This document shows, piece after piece, positions 16,215 to 26,331 of a stretch of 64,000 nt of DNA. Position 1 is the first letter of the stretch, and each line of letters begins with the position of its first letter. Source of the DNA: Cytobacillus luteolus (GTDB lineage Bacteria; Bacillota; Bacilli; Bacillales; Bacillaceae_L); NCBI RefSeq assembly GCF_017873715.1, contig NZ_JAGGKM010000009.1, positions 1 to 64,000 on the forward strand, given 5' to 3'. The notes under the pieces are model-generated. The model was not told the origin of the DNA and made no database searches. It saw nothing but the letters and a program-made list of their open reading frames with translations. A program made the position numbers and the translations under genes.

Positions 16215-17171
16215 ATGACATATGTTCTTTTATTAGTTGGATTTGCATTATTGATTAAAGGTGCTGACTACTTTGTAGAAGGTTCTTCTACCATAGCAGC
16301 AATGCTAAAGATTTCCCCACTATTAATCGGTTTGACCATTGTTGCATTTGGTACCAGTTCTCCGGAAGCTACAGTAAGTATCCTTGCTGCTCTTGATGGA
16401 AATGCTGGAGTTGCAATTGGGAACGTAGTTGGAAGCAATATTTTTAACATTACACTTGTCGTAGGAATTACAGCTATGATTAATCCTTTAAAGGTTGAAA
16501 GTACAACGATTCGTAAAGAGATACCATTTACTTTATTAGCTAGCGTTACTCTTCTTGTACTTATTGCAGATATGACATTACAAGGATTTGATGAGAATTT
16601 AATTACGAGAAGTGATGGACTAGTATTTTTACTTATTTTTGCAGTTTTTTTGTATTATATCTTTGAGGTTGCACGAAATAACCGTGAATCAAGTTCAGAT
16701 ACTACTCCTATTGAAAAGAAAGGTCCTATAGGAAAATATATTCTTTTTACAGTTGGGGGTCTAGTAGCCATTATCTTTGGTGGAGATCTCGTTGTTGATA
16801 GTGCCACGGAGATTGCGTTTTCCTTTGGTATGAGTCAAACACTTGTTGGTCTTACAATTGTCGCAGTTGGAACTTCACTTCCAGAATTGATTACTTCGAT
16901 CACTGCCGCGATTAAGAAGCAAAGTGAAATTGCCTTAGGGAACATTGTGGGTAGCAATATCTTTAACATTCTCTTTGTCCTTGGTGCATCTTCACTTATC
17001 TCACCACTTGCTGTGATTGATGAAATATTCATTGATATTATCCTCATGATCATCTTAACTGTTGTACTTCTCATCTTTTCAAAAACACAATACAAAATTG
17101 CTAAATCAGAAGGCTTTGTCTTAGCGGCAGCGTATATTGCTTACATGATTTATATTATATTGAGAAATTAA
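16215..17171 (+). CDS. Cation/Ca2+ antiporter of the CaCA family (YrbG-like)
   Basis: This 318-residue membrane antiporter has ten or eleven helices and the two inverted alpha repeats of the Na+/Ca2+ exchanger superfamily: VAFGTSSPEATVS in the first half and VAVGTSLPELITS in the second, each followed by GNVVGSNIFN / GNIVGSNIFN. The acidic residues in those motifs bind the cation. It exchanges Ca2+ or Na+ for protons. ATG 16215 is nine bases after GAGG; ATG 16209 is too near. A divergent riboswitch operon lies upstream. Confidence 0.88.
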   Translation: MTYVLLLVGFALLIKGADYFVEGSSTIAAMLKISPLLIGLTIVAFGTSSPEATVSILAALDGNAGVAIGNVVGSNIFNITLVVGITAMINPLKVESTTIRKEIPFTLLASVTLLVLIADMTLQGFDENLITRSDGLVFLLIFAVFLYYIFEVARNNRESSSDTTPIEKKGPIGKYILFTVGGLVAIIFGGDLVVDSATEIAFSFGMSQTLVGLTIVAVGTSLPELITSITAAIKKQSEIALGNIVGSNIFNILFVLGASSLISPLAVIDEIFIDIILMIILTVVLLIFSKTQYKIAKSEGFVLAAAYIAYMIYIILRN

Positions 17172-17178
17172 ACCAAGA

Positions 17179-17213
17179 GAAAGTCCTACATCACGACGGG
17201 TAGGACTTTCTTT
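17179..17213 (+). terminator. Terminator of the CaCA exchanger gene
   Basis: AAAGTCCTAC and GTAGGACTTT form a 10-bp stem (17180-17209) followed by CTTTATCT. Confidence 0.8.
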
Positions 17214-17233
17214 ATCTCATCTAGTTCAGCAAG

Positions 17234-18250
17234 TTAAAAGTTCTTTTTCCTTTTTGCTAAATGATCTCGATCAATATTTTGTGGGGGTTCTTCCATCCAT
17301 CCCTCGTTTATCATGATATTTGCACCATCTTCTGCATATAAGGTAATCTCTGGAATAAGGGATGCATATTTCAAGCCTAGGTCGCGACGAGGACTTGCTG
17401 CAAGTGCCATTCCGTAGTTTCCTATTCCTGCAGCAATCATCCCTGAAGCGTGAAACATGATAAGCTTATCTGAGAAAACCTTTTGGGTCGAATTAGTCAC
17501 ATCGGAGTCCCAAGTCATTGGTGCCGGTAAATCTTCCTTTAAAAGAAAATCATTAAAGTTCTCTATATGTTTTTGAGCTATCCTCTTCCCTCTAATGATA
17601 TAATCTTTTACTTCTTCTCGCATAGCAACCTGGGCAAAGCCAACCATTAACGCTTTTCCAATTGTATTAGTTTGTATGTTTAAAAATAGATGGGTGATTT
17701 CAATAGCTGTTAGTGGTCTTTTTTTACCAAGAAAACCTGTTAAGAAAGATTGTTTTTCAATGAAATCTACCTTTTCCGGTACAGAGATATAAGGTGGTTT
17801 AATGTAAGTTCCTTGTTTTAGCATAATGTCCCTTGCCATATCCTGTAGTTTGACCGCTGCTTTAAAAACAGACTTATGGAAATCTACGATATCTGCTCTA
17901 GTTACAACTCCAAGTGCGGCACTACTCGCGGTCATTGCCAGGATTGACATTTGACGTAAATACATAAGTACAAAGGTATCCGAGAAGAGCCTTGGAGCGC
18001 TAACGTCCACATCTTCTTCTGTAAAACCAATCGGTGTCGGAAAATTCTCTTTTTCAAACAAATCACCTAAAAAAGCAACATTTGTTTCAGAAGTATGTAG
18101 TGTGAATTCAATTACAGGACGTACTTCCTCATCTTCAACCTTTTCTAAGAAATACCGCTGAACACATATTGAAAGTGAATCATTAAAATACTGGGACCAC
18201 AATGTTGCCATTTCTGCAGATGTCAGTCGAACTTTAGACTTATCTTCCAT
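17234..18250 (-). CDS. DUF3231 family protein (duplicated ferritin-like halves)
   Basis: This 338-residue protein belongs to the Bacillus DUF3231 family. Two related helical halves of about 160 residues are visible: each starts with a T(S/A)xE motif (LTSAEMATLW near 9, LTAIEITHLF near 180) and contains LPxP/FPTP and a KLIM/VLMY...MS segment. They resemble the four-helix bundle of spore coat protein F, so a spore-associated role is plausible but unproven. ATG 18250 follows AAGGTG. Monocistronic. Confidence 0.75.
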   Translation of the reverse strand: MEDKSKVRLTSAEMATLWSQYFNDSLSICVQRYFLEKVEDEEVRPVIEFTLHTSETNVAFLGDLFEKENFPTPIGFTEEDVDVSAPRLFSDTFVLMYLRQMSILAMTASSAALGVVTRADIVDFHKSVFKAAVKLQDMARDIMLKQGTYIKPPYISVPEKVDFIEKQSFLTGFLGKKRPLTAIEITHLFLNIQTNTIGKALMVGFAQVAMREEVKDYIIRGKRIAQKHIENFNDFLLKEDLPAPMTWDSDVTNSTQKVFSDKLIMFHASGMIAAGIGNYGMALAASPRRDLGLKYASLIPEITLYAEDGANIMINEGWMEEPPQNIDRDHLAKRKKNF

Positions 18251-18456
18251 TCTTTGTTACACCTTCTTTGCATAGTTATATTCAGTATTTCCCAAAAATA
18301 AAAAGGGTATGTTCAAATTCCATTTATTTTACAATTCAATTCTCTATAACATTTTAAAAGAAAAGTTTCATCAGTTTTCGGTAATACGCTTGAATACAAA
18401 GTATCTTTTACGTTATCTTTATAACATTAACTAAAACCTAGAAGGTGTGTTATATC

Positions 18457-19167
18457 GTGAGAATTAATAAATATCTAAGTGAATCTGGAATTACATCTAG
18501 ACGAGAAGCGGACAAGTGGATCGCAGCAGGAAGAATTACAATTAATGGCGAAATTGCTGAATTAGGGAGCAAAGTTGAGAACGGCGATGACGTTCGTGTT
18601 GATGGAAAACCTGTCAAGCTTACCGAGGAATATGTTTATATTGCATTAAACAAGCCAGCTGGCATCACAAGTACTACCGAACGCCATATCAAAGGGAATA
18701 TTATTGATTTTGTAAATCACCCTCAAAGAATTTTTCATATTGGTAGGCTTGATAAGGATTCCGAAGGCCTTATTCTACTTACAAACGATGGTGATATCGT
18801 AAATGAAATTCTTCGTGCAGAAAATAAGCACGAAAAAGAATACATTGTAACAGTAGACAAGCCTCTAACACCTGAATTTTTAAAGCAAATGTCATTAGGT
18901 GTAGAAATTCTAGACACCAAAACCTTACCATGCAAAGTAACTCAGTTATCAAAATATGTTTTTAAAATAATCTTAATGCAAGGATTAAATCGTCAAATCA
19001 GACGGATGTGTACAGCACTAGGATACAACGTTCGAAAGTTGGAACGCATTAGAATCATGAATATTCATTTGAATGAACTTCCTAGGGGTCAATGGAGAGA
19101 TCTTACTAATAAAGAACTTAAGGAATTATTTTGGGAGTTAAATTATCAACCAAAGCAAACGAATTAG
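18457..19167 (+). CDS. rluF: 23S rRNA pseudouridine synthase, RluF type
   Basis: This 236-residue enzyme of the RsuA/RluB/E/F family has an S4 RNA-binding domain (residues 1-60, [21 protein letters not shown]) and a catalytic domain with Asp99 in GRLDKDSEG. The LNRQIRRM motif near residue 185 fits RluF, which modifies U2604 of 23S rRNA. Start is GTG 18457, behind GAAGGTG; the GTG at 18445 overlaps that ribosome site. Single gene. Confidence 0.87.
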   Translation: MRINKYLSESGITSRREADKWIAAGRITINGEIAELGSKVENGDDVRVDGKPVKLTEEYVYIALNKPAGITSTTERHIKGNIIDFVNHPQRIFHIGRLDKDSEGLILLTNDGDIVNEILRAENKHEKEYIVTVDKPLTPEFLKQMSLGVEILDTKTLPCKVTQLSKYVFKIILMQGLNRQIRRMCTALGYNVRKLERIRIMNIHLNELPRGQWRDLTNKELKELFWELNYQPKQTN

Positions 19168-19195
19168 CTCTGAAATAATATAGGAAGGAGCGAAG

Positions 19196-21973
19196 TTAAG
19201 ATTCGTCCTTCCTATTATTTTCTGCCTCTAATAGCATATTGGCCTCATCTACTGGTAGAGGTTCTGAGAAAAGATAGCCTTGCCATAAATCGCACCCATT
19301 CTCTTTTATAAATTCAAGCTGTTCCTCTGTTTCTACTCCTTCTGCAACTACTATGACATTTAATGCCTCTGATAAGGTAATCAGAGCTTGTATTATATAA
19401 TTTGTCTTTGAACACGGTCCAATTTTTCCGATAAAACTCTTGTCTATTTTTAATGTATCAAACGTAAAATCCTGTAAGTAGCTTAATGAAGAGAAACCGG
19501 TCCCAAAATCATCAATCGCTATTCTTACCCCTATTTCATTCAACCTTGAGAAGACACCCTTAGTCATTTCTGCATTTTGCATGGCCATAGATTCAGTTAT
19601 CTCTAGCTCAATTAATGATGGTTCAATGGACCCCTTATGAATACATGTTTTTACCAACTCCGGAAACTCTCTATTATTCAACTGATAATAGGAAACATTT
19701 ATACATAAAACTAAATGCTGATGACCCGCTTCGTGCCAAACCTTTAATTGCCTAATGGACTCTTCTAAAACCCATGCCCCAATTTCATTTATAAGTCCTA
19801 ACTCTTCAGCGATTGGTATAAATACATCAGGAGGATACTTCCATCTAATAAGTGCCTCAAACCCTTGTATTTGATTAGTAGCAGTATCTATCTTAGGTTG
19901 ATAAAATATTCTAAAATCTTTTTCTTGCAGAGATGCTCTTAGCTCTCTCTCAATAGTGGAGCGCTTTTGAATCTCTTTTTCCATATCAGGGTGAAAAAAT
20001 AAATAGTTATTTTTCCCACTATGTTTTACAACATACATAGCAGTATCTGCTTTTTTAATTAAAGTCTCAATATCGATTCCATCTTCCGGAGAAAAAGAAA
20101 TACCAATACTAGATGTAACAAAATAATTTTTGTCATAAATTGAAATAGGCTGCTCTAAAACAGATAAAATTCTTGTTGCTATAGTCTTTGTTTCATCTTT
20201 GGTTGCTTTTTTTAAAACACAGAGAAATTCATCTCCACCGATTCTTGCAAGAATATCATCTTTTCTAACACAAGCCCTCATTCTATTCGCAATTTCGAGT
20301 AAAGCTAGATCTCCAACAAGATGTCCATCTGTATCATTAATGATTTTGAAGCGGTCTAAATCAATAAACATAAGGACAAATTGTTCACTACCAACGATTT
20401 TTTCTAGCACCTCGGTCACAAAGGCACGATTCGGCAAGTGTGTTAATGAGTCTCGATAAGCCAGATCATTAATAAGTTGATCAGCCTTTTTCTTTTCCGT
20501 AATGTCTCTATAATTTAGAACAATTCCTTCAATACCCCACTCATCAATTAAGTTAGTTACGCTTATTTCAATATCTCTAACACTTCCATCTACATGTAAA
20601 AGTGGCATTTCAAATAAAAGAGTCCTTTTAGGAAGATCCAATACTTTTTGAAAATCATTGATAGCTGTTTCAAAATAAAGGGTAGGAACGAATTCGGAAA
20701 AATGTCTACCAACCACATCCGAAGGGTGGAAACCTAATATTGTTTCAACGCTCAAACTGATATATGTAAAGTATCCCATAGGATTTATGATTGCGATTAC
20801 ATCAAAGGAGTGTTCGATTAGTTTATATAGCTGGACTTCTTTTTTCTTTTGTTCAGTAATGCATTTAATTACGCCAATTAATTCAACTGGCTCGTTCTTT
20901 TCATTTCGGACAACGTACCCTTGCGCCGAAAAATACTTAATACCATCTGTTGGTTGATCAAATCTAAAGTCAGCATCAAACAGGTGATTTTTCACAAGTG
21001 CTTCTCTATAGGCTTTACGAACTAAAGGAACATCTTCAGGATAAACCTTTTCCCAAAAGACTTTAGAATTTACACTTTGTTTCCCTTCCGTAGGTACTCC
21101 CAGCAGTTCCCATAGCTCTGGAGAATATTTTATTAAGTTAGTCGTTATATTATATTCCCAATTTGCTACATCACCCATTCTTTGCACATTTGTTATATGC
21201 TCATAGGTTTTCTTCTGTTCTGTAATGTCCATTGATAACCCATCTAATCGTATTAACTTGTCATTTTTAAAGGTAGGTTTAAGCTTTTCACGAATCCATC
21301 GAATTTCACCTGATGGAGTAAAAATCCGATATTCACGGTTTTTTAAGGCTTGTTCAGATGATTCCCCTTCCTTAAAAAAAGAGTCCCTTAAGTCCTCTTG
21401 ATGCATGATTCCAAACCATATTTCAGGCTTGTTGTAAAATTCAATAGAAGAGAATCCAAAAACTTTAATAGCATTTTCAGACATATAAAGAACTTCTCTA
21501 TTGGAGATATCTGCAGCCCAAATGGCAATTTCCAGCTCATCTGTAATATCCTTTAACAGCTCTTGTGTTTCTTGTATTTTATGTTCATAATGACTTTGGT
21601 AGCTTAGATCAGGTGTAAAATAAACAAAGAATCCAATGATTTGCTCCTGAAAGTATAGAGGTGAAAGGCAGGCGAAAACCTTTATATACGTTCGATCTGC
21701 TTGCTTTAATCGGCATTCAACATTTACAGCAGGAAGAACTTCATCTTCTAATTGTAAATGATTTTCCCATAGGTGATAGTCGCCTGGATGAATATGTGCT
21801 GATAAACTTGTATGAATCAGCTCCTTTGGAGTTAGTCCCAAGATAGTTCGACTAGCATCATTGACCAATTGAATTTTCCCTTGTCTGTCGATTATGAACA
21901 TCATATCTTTACATTCATTAAAAAAGTAATGCAAAATTAGGTCCTCTGTCACAAGATATTCAATCATGTTCAC
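19196..21973 (-). CDS. Multi-PAS GGDEF-EAL c-di-GMP signalling protein
   Basis: This 925-residue cytoplasmic protein has at least four PAS domains (residues 1-490), a GGDEF domain with an intact IGGDEF near residue 580, and an EAL domain with FEALIRW near 705, LEITESM, IDDFGTGFSSLSYL and VAEGVETEEQ. Both catalytic motifs are intact, so it could make and destroy c-di-GMP; which activity dominates is not predictable. No membrane segment is seen. The start is GTG 21973, eight bases after an ideal GGGGAGG. PAS domains suggest redox or ligand sensing. Confidence 0.93.
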   Translation of the reverse strand: MNMIEYLVTEDLILHYFFNECKDMMFIIDRQGKIQLVNDASRTILGLTPKELIHTSLSAHIHPGDYHLWENHLQLEDEVLPAVNVECRLKQADRTYIKVFACLSPLYFQEQIIGFFVYFTPDLSYQSHYEHKIQETQELLKDITDELEIAIWAADISNREVLYMSENAIKVFGFSSIEFYNKPEIWFGIMHQEDLRDSFFKEGESSEQALKNREYRIFTPSGEIRWIREKLKPTFKNDKLIRLDGLSMDITEQKKTYEHITNVQRMGDVANWEYNITTNLIKYSPELWELLGVPTEGKQSVNSKVFWEKVYPEDVPLVRKAYREALVKNHLFDADFRFDQPTDGIKYFSAQGYVVRNEKNEPVELIGVIKCITEQKKKEVQLYKLIEHSFDVIAIINPMGYFTYISLSVETILGFHPSDVVGRHFSEFVPTLYFETAINDFQKVLDLPKRTLLFEMPLLHVDGSVRDIEISVTNLIDEWGIEGIVLNYRDITEKKKADQLINDLAYRDSLTHLPNRAFVTEVLEKIVGSEQFVLMFIDLDRFKIINDTDGHLVGDLALLEIANRMRACVRKDDILARIGGDEFLCVLKKATKDETKTIATRILSVLEQPISIYDKNYFVTSSIGISFSPEDGIDIETLIKKADTAMYVVKHSGKNNYLFFHPDMEKEIQKRSTIERELRASLQEKDFRIFYQPKIDTATNQIQGFEALIRWKYPPDVFIPIAEELGLINEIGAWVLEESIRQLKVWHEAGHQHLVLCINVSYYQLNNREFPELVKTCIHKGSIEPSLIELEITESMAMQNAEMTKGVFSRLNEIGVRIAIDDFGTGFSSLSYLQDFTFDTLKIDKSFIGKIGPCSKTNYIIQALITLSEALNVIVVAEGVETEEQLEFIKENGCDLWQGYLFSEPLPVDEANMLLEAENNRKDES

Positions 21974-22214
21974 CGAAATCACCTCCCCTTCACATGATTC
22001 TCCTAACTTAGAATTACCTAAGCACCAAGATAGATACGATACGTGACTATAAACATTAATACAATTTCAACGTTCGATCATACCTTACTACTTGCCTTCC
22101 GTCCTCCTTAGTATCTACAAATGATAAATTAAGCTATTCATGCTATTTTCTTGTTATACTTTTCTACCTATGATAATAATGAAAATAGACGAATCTAGTA
22201 TGAAGGTGATTACA

Positions 22215-22892
22215 ATGTGCGGACGTTTTACTTTATTTGCTGATTATGCTGACATCATTGAGCGTTTTTCTATACAGCAAGGCATTTCTATCGATGAATA
22301 TGAATTTAGCTATAACATTGCTCCCTCTCAGACCGTGTTATCTGTCATAAACGATGGAAAGAAAAATAGAATGGGCTTTTTACGTTGGGGTCTTATTCCA
22401 CCCTGGGCAGAGGATGAAAAAGTTGGTTATAAGATGATTAATGCACGAGCGGAAACATTGGCTGATAAGCGTAGTTTCAAAAATGCTTATAAATCCAAAC
22501 GCTGTCTAGTCATTGCCGATAGTTTTTATGAATGGAAGAAACACCCTGACAAAACGAAAACACCTATGAGAATTAAACTGAAATCCTCCGACCTTTTTGC
22601 AATGGCAGGATTATGGGAGCACTGGAAATCCCCAAAGGGTGAATCCGTTTATTCTTGTACAGTCATTACAACCACACCTAATGAACTGGTAAAAGACATT
22701 CATGATAGAATGCCAGTTATTTTGAAACCAGAAGACGAAAAGATTTGGTTAGATCCTACAATTACTGGTTCTGATCGATTAGGGAATTTATTAAAACCAC
22801 TTCCAGAAGAGTACATGGAAGCATATGAGGTATCTTCCTTGGTTAATTCACCAAGGAATAACTCTCCTAATTTGGTACAGGAGATTGGGTGA
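22215..22892 (+). CDS. SOS-response-associated peptidase, SRAP/YedK/HMCES family
   Basis: This 225-residue protein caps abasic sites in single-stranded DNA through a covalent thiazolidine link. All key residues are present: Cys2 (MCGRF), Asn34 (NIAPSQ), Glu106 (FYEWKK) and His163 (DIHDRMP). The Cys must be residue 2, which fixes the start at ATG 22215 behind AAGGTG and excludes the longer frame from 22140. A 52-bp repeat array begins 12 bp after its stop codon. Confidence 0.93.
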   Translation: MCGRFTLFADYADIIERFSIQQGISIDEYEFSYNIAPSQTVLSVINDGKKNRMGFLRWGLIPPWAEDEKVGYKMINARAETLADKRSFKNAYKSKRCLVIADSFYEWKKHPDKTKTPMRIKLKSSDLFAMAGLWEHWKSPKGESVYSCTVITTTPNELVKDIHDRMPVILKPEDEKIWLDPTITGSDRLGNLLKPLPEEYMEAYEVSSLVNSPRNNSPNLVQEIG

Positions 22893-22903
22893 ATTCATTT
22901 TAT

Positions 22904-23205
22904 GTGACCTCGGATTGGGATTTTTGGTGGTTGGAGGGCTCATAAAACCGTTTATGTGACCTCACTTTTAGCTTTTCTCTGATTGGAGGACTCATAAAAC
23001 CGTTTATGTGACCTTACTTTTGTCTAACCGGTGTTTTGAGGGTTCATAAATCCATTTATGTGACCTCACTTTTAGCTTTTCTCTGGTTGGAGGGCTCATA
23101 AAACCATTTATGTGACCTCACTTTTGGCTTTTCGCTGGTTGGAGGGCTCATAGAACCATTTATGTGACCTCAGTTAAACCTATTCAAGTGTTTGAGGGTT
23201 CATAA
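22904..23205. repeat. Tandem hairpin repeat array, family A, copy 2 (6 units, 52-bp period)
   Basis: GTGACCT recurs at 22904, 22956, 23008, 23060, 23112 and 23164, again exactly 52 bp apart. Units carry GAGGGCTCATAAA-ACCG-TTTATGTGACCTC hairpins (11 of 13 arm pairs). The loop and linker differ from the array at 1-290, but arms and spacing are the same. The array fills most of the gap between two rightward genes (22893-23300); a gene promoter must lie at its right end. Confidence 0.9.
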
Positions 23206-23300
23206 ACTCTATTTTACAAAAATAATAGTTGTAATCATTTTCAGAAAATTCTAGAATATACATAAGCTAGACAACCTTAATTATGGATAGGAGGAATAAC

Positions 23301-23645
23301 ATGAAAGAATTCAAAAATTACGAAGAGTTTTGGCCCTTTTATTTAACTCAGCACAGTAAAAAATCAACTAGAATGTGGCATTTTGTTGGAACAACCTTTG
23401 TTTTTATTTGTATCGGCCTTGCAATTTATTTTTCAAATGCTTGGTTTATTTTACTCGCACCTGTAATCGCTTACAGTTTTGCATGGATTTCTCACTTCTT
23501 TATTGAAGGAAATAAACCAGCTACCTTTGGCCACCCGTTTTGGTCATTACGTGCGGACTTTCAAATGTATTTCTTTACGTTATTCGGAAGACTTAACAGT
23601 GAATTAGCGAAGCTTGAAGAAACAAATCACAAAATAGCAAAGTAG
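23301..23645 (+). CDS. DUF962 / Mpo1-like membrane protein
   Basis: This 114-residue protein has two to three membrane helices (about 26-45, 47-65 and 85-100). It has the DUF962 pattern: FWPFYLTQHSKKSTRMWHFVGT at the start and SHFFIEGNKPATFGHPFWSLRADF in the middle. The histidines line the presumed active site of the yeast relative Mpo1, an Fe(II) dioxygenase of 2-hydroxy fatty acids; bacterial function is untested. ATG 23301 follows AGGAGG. Confidence 0.82.
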   Translation: MKEFKNYEEFWPFYLTQHSKKSTRMWHFVGTTFVFICIGLAIYFSNAWFILLAPVIAYSFAWISHFFIEGNKPATFGHPFWSLRADFQMYFFTLFGRLNSELAKLEETNHKIAK

Positions 23646-23647
23646 TG

Positions 23648-23683
23648 AAAAAGACAGCTCCATTTAACTAGAGCTGTCTTTTT
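23648..23683 (+). terminator. Bidirectional terminator after DUF962 gene
   Basis: AAAAAGACAGCTC (23648-23660) pairs perfectly with GAGCTGTCTTTTT (23671-23683), with T runs on both strands. It serves the convergent genes on both sides. Confidence 0.85.
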
Positions 23684-23719
23684 AAACTCAAATAGTTTCA
23701 TCTGTGCCTTCTTTGAAAC

Positions 23720-24532
23720 TCATCCTTCTAAATCCTCATATGAATTCATCATCCATAAACCGATATCCTTAAATCCAATGCGTTTATAAATGGCACCGGC
23801 GGCTGGATTATCATAAAACAAACATAATTCCTTATTCTCAGCAAGCAACTGCTTACAAAGCTTTACCATGCATTTAGAAGCATATCCCTTTTTCTTATAG
23901 TCTTCTAGAGTAGCAACACCAACAACCATTGCAGATAATGTATTTTCTGCTGTTGTTGAAGCTGTTGATACCATCTTCCCATTTTCCCTAATAAAGAATG
24001 ATCTTGATACTCCCTTTTCTAACCCACGGCGTTTTGACTCCACTGTTGTATGAGATTCATTAAACTCTGGTATAGCACGAAGTAAAGTAACGAGCTCCTC
24101 TGCATCATCTGGAACTGCCTGAAGTACGGTGGACATATCAATATCATGTGTTGTATCAGAGCTTAACTCTGTACATTTTGCATAATAAAATTGTCTTTTT
24201 CGTTTTAGACGCTTCATTTTTATGTATGGTTCTATTTGTTCTGTTATCTCTTTTAATCCTGACATCATCGAATACGTAGCTTCCTGATCCATAATTTCAG
24301 CAAATGCCTGGGCATTAAATTTAGAAATCGCATAGGGTATAAAGTTTTCTTCATATCTTAGAAGGACAGCAATTAATTCGCCTTTACCATTGAACTCGCC
24401 CCATACTTTTTGAAACTCTTGGTCATATCCAAAAGCCTCAATATCCCCAATTAAAAATAGATTCTCTGCTGGCTGTCGTTTTAATAACGCAAAACATTGC
24501 TCATGGTCGTTTTGACTTAATCTTCTAATCAA
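23720..24532 (-). CDS. GNAT acetyltransferase with N-terminal extension
   Basis: This 270-residue protein has a C-terminal GNAT fold (about 150-260: VVGVATLEDYKKKGYASKCMVKLCK is the acetyl-CoA site; AAGAIYKRIGF is the last motif). Residues 1-130 form an additional GNAT-like half that lacks a clear cofactor motif, as in FR47/ExtN-like proteins. The start is a TTG at 24532 behind AAAGGG. Acceptor unknown. Single gene. Confidence 0.78.
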   Translation of the reverse strand: MIRRLSQNDHEQCFALLKRQPAENLFLIGDIEAFGYDQEFQKVWGEFNGKGELIAVLLRYEENFIPYAISKFNAQAFAEIMDQEATYSMMSGLKEITEQIEPYIKMKRLKRKRQFYYAKCTELSSDTTHDIDMSTVLQAVPDDAEELVTLLRAIPEFNESHTTVESKRRGLEKGVSRSFFIRENGKMVSTASTTAENTLSAMVVGVATLEDYKKKGYASKCMVKLCKQLLAENKELCLFYDNPAAGAIYKRIGFKDIGLWMMNSYEDLEG

Positions 24533-24705
24533 ATTTCCCTTTCTCCTCTCACTATAAATTTCTCCTATTTTACTCCAACTTTCAAAATTAAGGAAGTATA
24601 ATTTCCCCTTAATAAAAATGACGATTTTCCTATGGTTAATAGTTTGTGAGACCTATTCCGGGTTTAGTGAACTGTTCATATAGTATAGTGAAAGGAGGTC
24701 ATTAT

Positions 24706-24903
24706 ATGGACTTCAAGACTGACAATTTAGTATTTTTATATTTAGCTTGTATTCTTGCAGGATTTGCCATCATAAAGATTTCAACTACAGCAGCTATATT
24801 AATTAGCTTAAAACCCATTCTTATTATTATTGCCGTCATAGTCATCTTACTTTTCTCATTCCTAATTATTTGGAAAGGGATCAAAACTCTAATGAAGAAG
24901 TAG
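24706..24903 (+). CDS. Small two-helix membrane protein, function unknown
   Basis: This 65-residue protein consists of two hydrophobic helices (about 7-25 and 33-56) joined by a short polar turn, with a basic tail (WKGIKTLMKK). No family recognised. AAAGGAGG lies eight bases before ATG 24706, much better than the frame start at 24646. A hairpin (24911-24938) follows the stop codon. Confidence 0.65.
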   Translation: MDFKTDNLVFLYLACILAGFAIIKISTTAAILISLKPILIIIAVIVILLFSFLIIWKGIKTLMKK

Positions 24904-24910
24904 CTATCAG

Positions 24911-24941
24911 AAAGGCTCAAGAAACAACTTGAGCCTTTCGA
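24911..24941 (+). terminator. Hairpin after the small membrane gene
   Basis: AAAGGCTCAAG (24911-24921) and CTTGAGCCTTT (24928-24938) form a perfect stem; the T run is short. Confidence 0.6.
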
Positions 24942-25041
24942 CCTACGAAATAAGTACTTTTTGTAAAATATAAAAGAGGAATAAAAGGAAAAGCGTCGAA
25001 TTATCAGTTAAAAACTACGGCAAATTGGAGGTTAGTTTCAC

Positions 25042-26160
25042 TTGAAGTCTATCTCAAAACAATACAACATAGAGACTATTATTAAATTTCTTGAAAATAG
25101 AGAAACTGAATTTATAGAAGAATGGTACAAATCGACTTTAACAGATGAAAAAGATTTTAATAAAGAAAAAGTGAAGTTAAACGGACTACATATGTATGGA
25201 ATTATAAAAAAAGCAATTCGCTCATCTTTCTGCCCTAAAGAAGTAAGAGAGTTTGCTTATAAGGTTGCGGAAGAAAGACTTGAATCCAATACGAACATTG
25301 GAGAGTTTGTATTCAATGTAAATACGGGCCGTAGCATCATTATTAAGTATGTTCTTTTGTCAGAGCTTCCTATCATTGAACTACAAATGATAATTAATGA
25401 GATTAATGATCTTTTTGATCAATTTTGCTATCATGCTGTTTCAAGATACACTGATTTAAAGGATAAACAAATTGAAGAGAAAAATCTGTTTATAAATGAA
25501 ATCCACAATGATAAATTGGCAGTACTTGGCCAAATGTCTTCTAGTTTTGTACATGAATTTCGTAATCCACTAACCTCAATTATTGGTTTTACAAAGATAT
25601 TAAAAAATGAAAATCCCAATCTGAAATACCTTGATATAATTGAACATGAGCTTAATCAGCTAAAATTTAGAATTACTCAATTTTTACATACCTCAAAGAT
25701 TGAAGTGAATGGGCATCATAAAGAAAACTTTCAAGTTTCGACCTTGTTTGAAGAGATTTTGCAGTTAACCTATCCTAGTATTGTAGATAATGATGTAAAT
25801 ATTATCTCAAATCTCGATAAAGAAATTTTCATTGACGCTAACAAAGAAGAACTAAAACAAGTGCTTCTTAATATCATAATTAATTCAATCGATGCATTAA
25901 GGGAAAAAGAAAAGCCTAGAAAACTTACAGTTTCTACATTTTTGGAAAGTAATAAAAATATAATTCAAATATCCAATAATGGGCCGGAGATTCCACCTGC
26001 ATCCTTAAATACAATTTTTGAACCTTTTTACACAACAAAACAGCTCGGGACAGGAATTGGGTTATATGTGTGTAAAAAAATAATTGAAAATCACCATGGG
26101 ATTATTACATGCCAATCAAATAAAGAATTAACAACCTTTAGAATTTCTCTCCCCATTTAA
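25042..26160 (+). CDS. Orphan cytoplasmic sensor histidine kinase
   Basis: This 372-residue kinase has no membrane segment. Residues 1-140 form a helical sensor domain that resembles RsbRD_N or HisK_N domains. The phosphoacceptor is His171 in VHEFRNPLTSIIGF, followed by an HATPase domain with an N box (NIIINSIDAL) and GTGIGLYVCKK. The start is TTG, ten bases after GGAGG. No response regulator is near, as with the kinase at 4.4 kb, so it may feed the sporulation phosphorelay; that is inference. Confidence 0.82.
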   Translation: MKSISKQYNIETIIKFLENRETEFIEEWYKSTLTDEKDFNKEKVKLNGLHMYGIIKKAIRSSFCPKEVREFAYKVAEERLESNTNIGEFVFNVNTGRSIIIKYVLLSELPIIELQMIINEINDLFDQFCYHAVSRYTDLKDKQIEEKNLFINEIHNDKLAVLGQMSSSFVHEFRNPLTSIIGFTKILKNENPNLKYLDIIEHELNQLKFRITQFLHTSKIEVNGHHKENFQVSTLFEEILQLTYPSIVDNDVNIISNLDKEIFIDANKEELKQVLLNIIINSIDALREKEKPRKLTVSTFLESNKNIIQISNNGPEIPPASLNTIFEPFYTTKQLGTGIGLYVCKKIIENHHGIITCQSNKELTTFRISLPI

Positions 26161-26215
26161 CCCTGACTTAGAAGCAATTCTCTCCTAAAGAGACGAAAAA
26201 TTAATATATTTAAGA

Positions 26216-26250
26216 AACTTCTACAAATTACTCGTTGTAGAGTTTTTTTA
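26216..26250 (+). terminator. Terminator of the sensor kinase gene
   Basis: AACTTCTACAA (26216-26226) pairs with TTGTAGAGTT (26235-26244), followed by seven T. Confidence 0.75.
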
Positions 26251-26331
26251 TTTTATAGCCTGCATTATATTGGAAGGTTTGTAAATAATAAAAATGAATT
26301 TTTAAATAAACTTGTTCTAGGAGTGCATCTG

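Noticed and set aside
16215-17171. Mn riboswitch as leader of the CaCA exchanger
   Set aside because: The aptamer core reads only on the minus strand, away from this gene.
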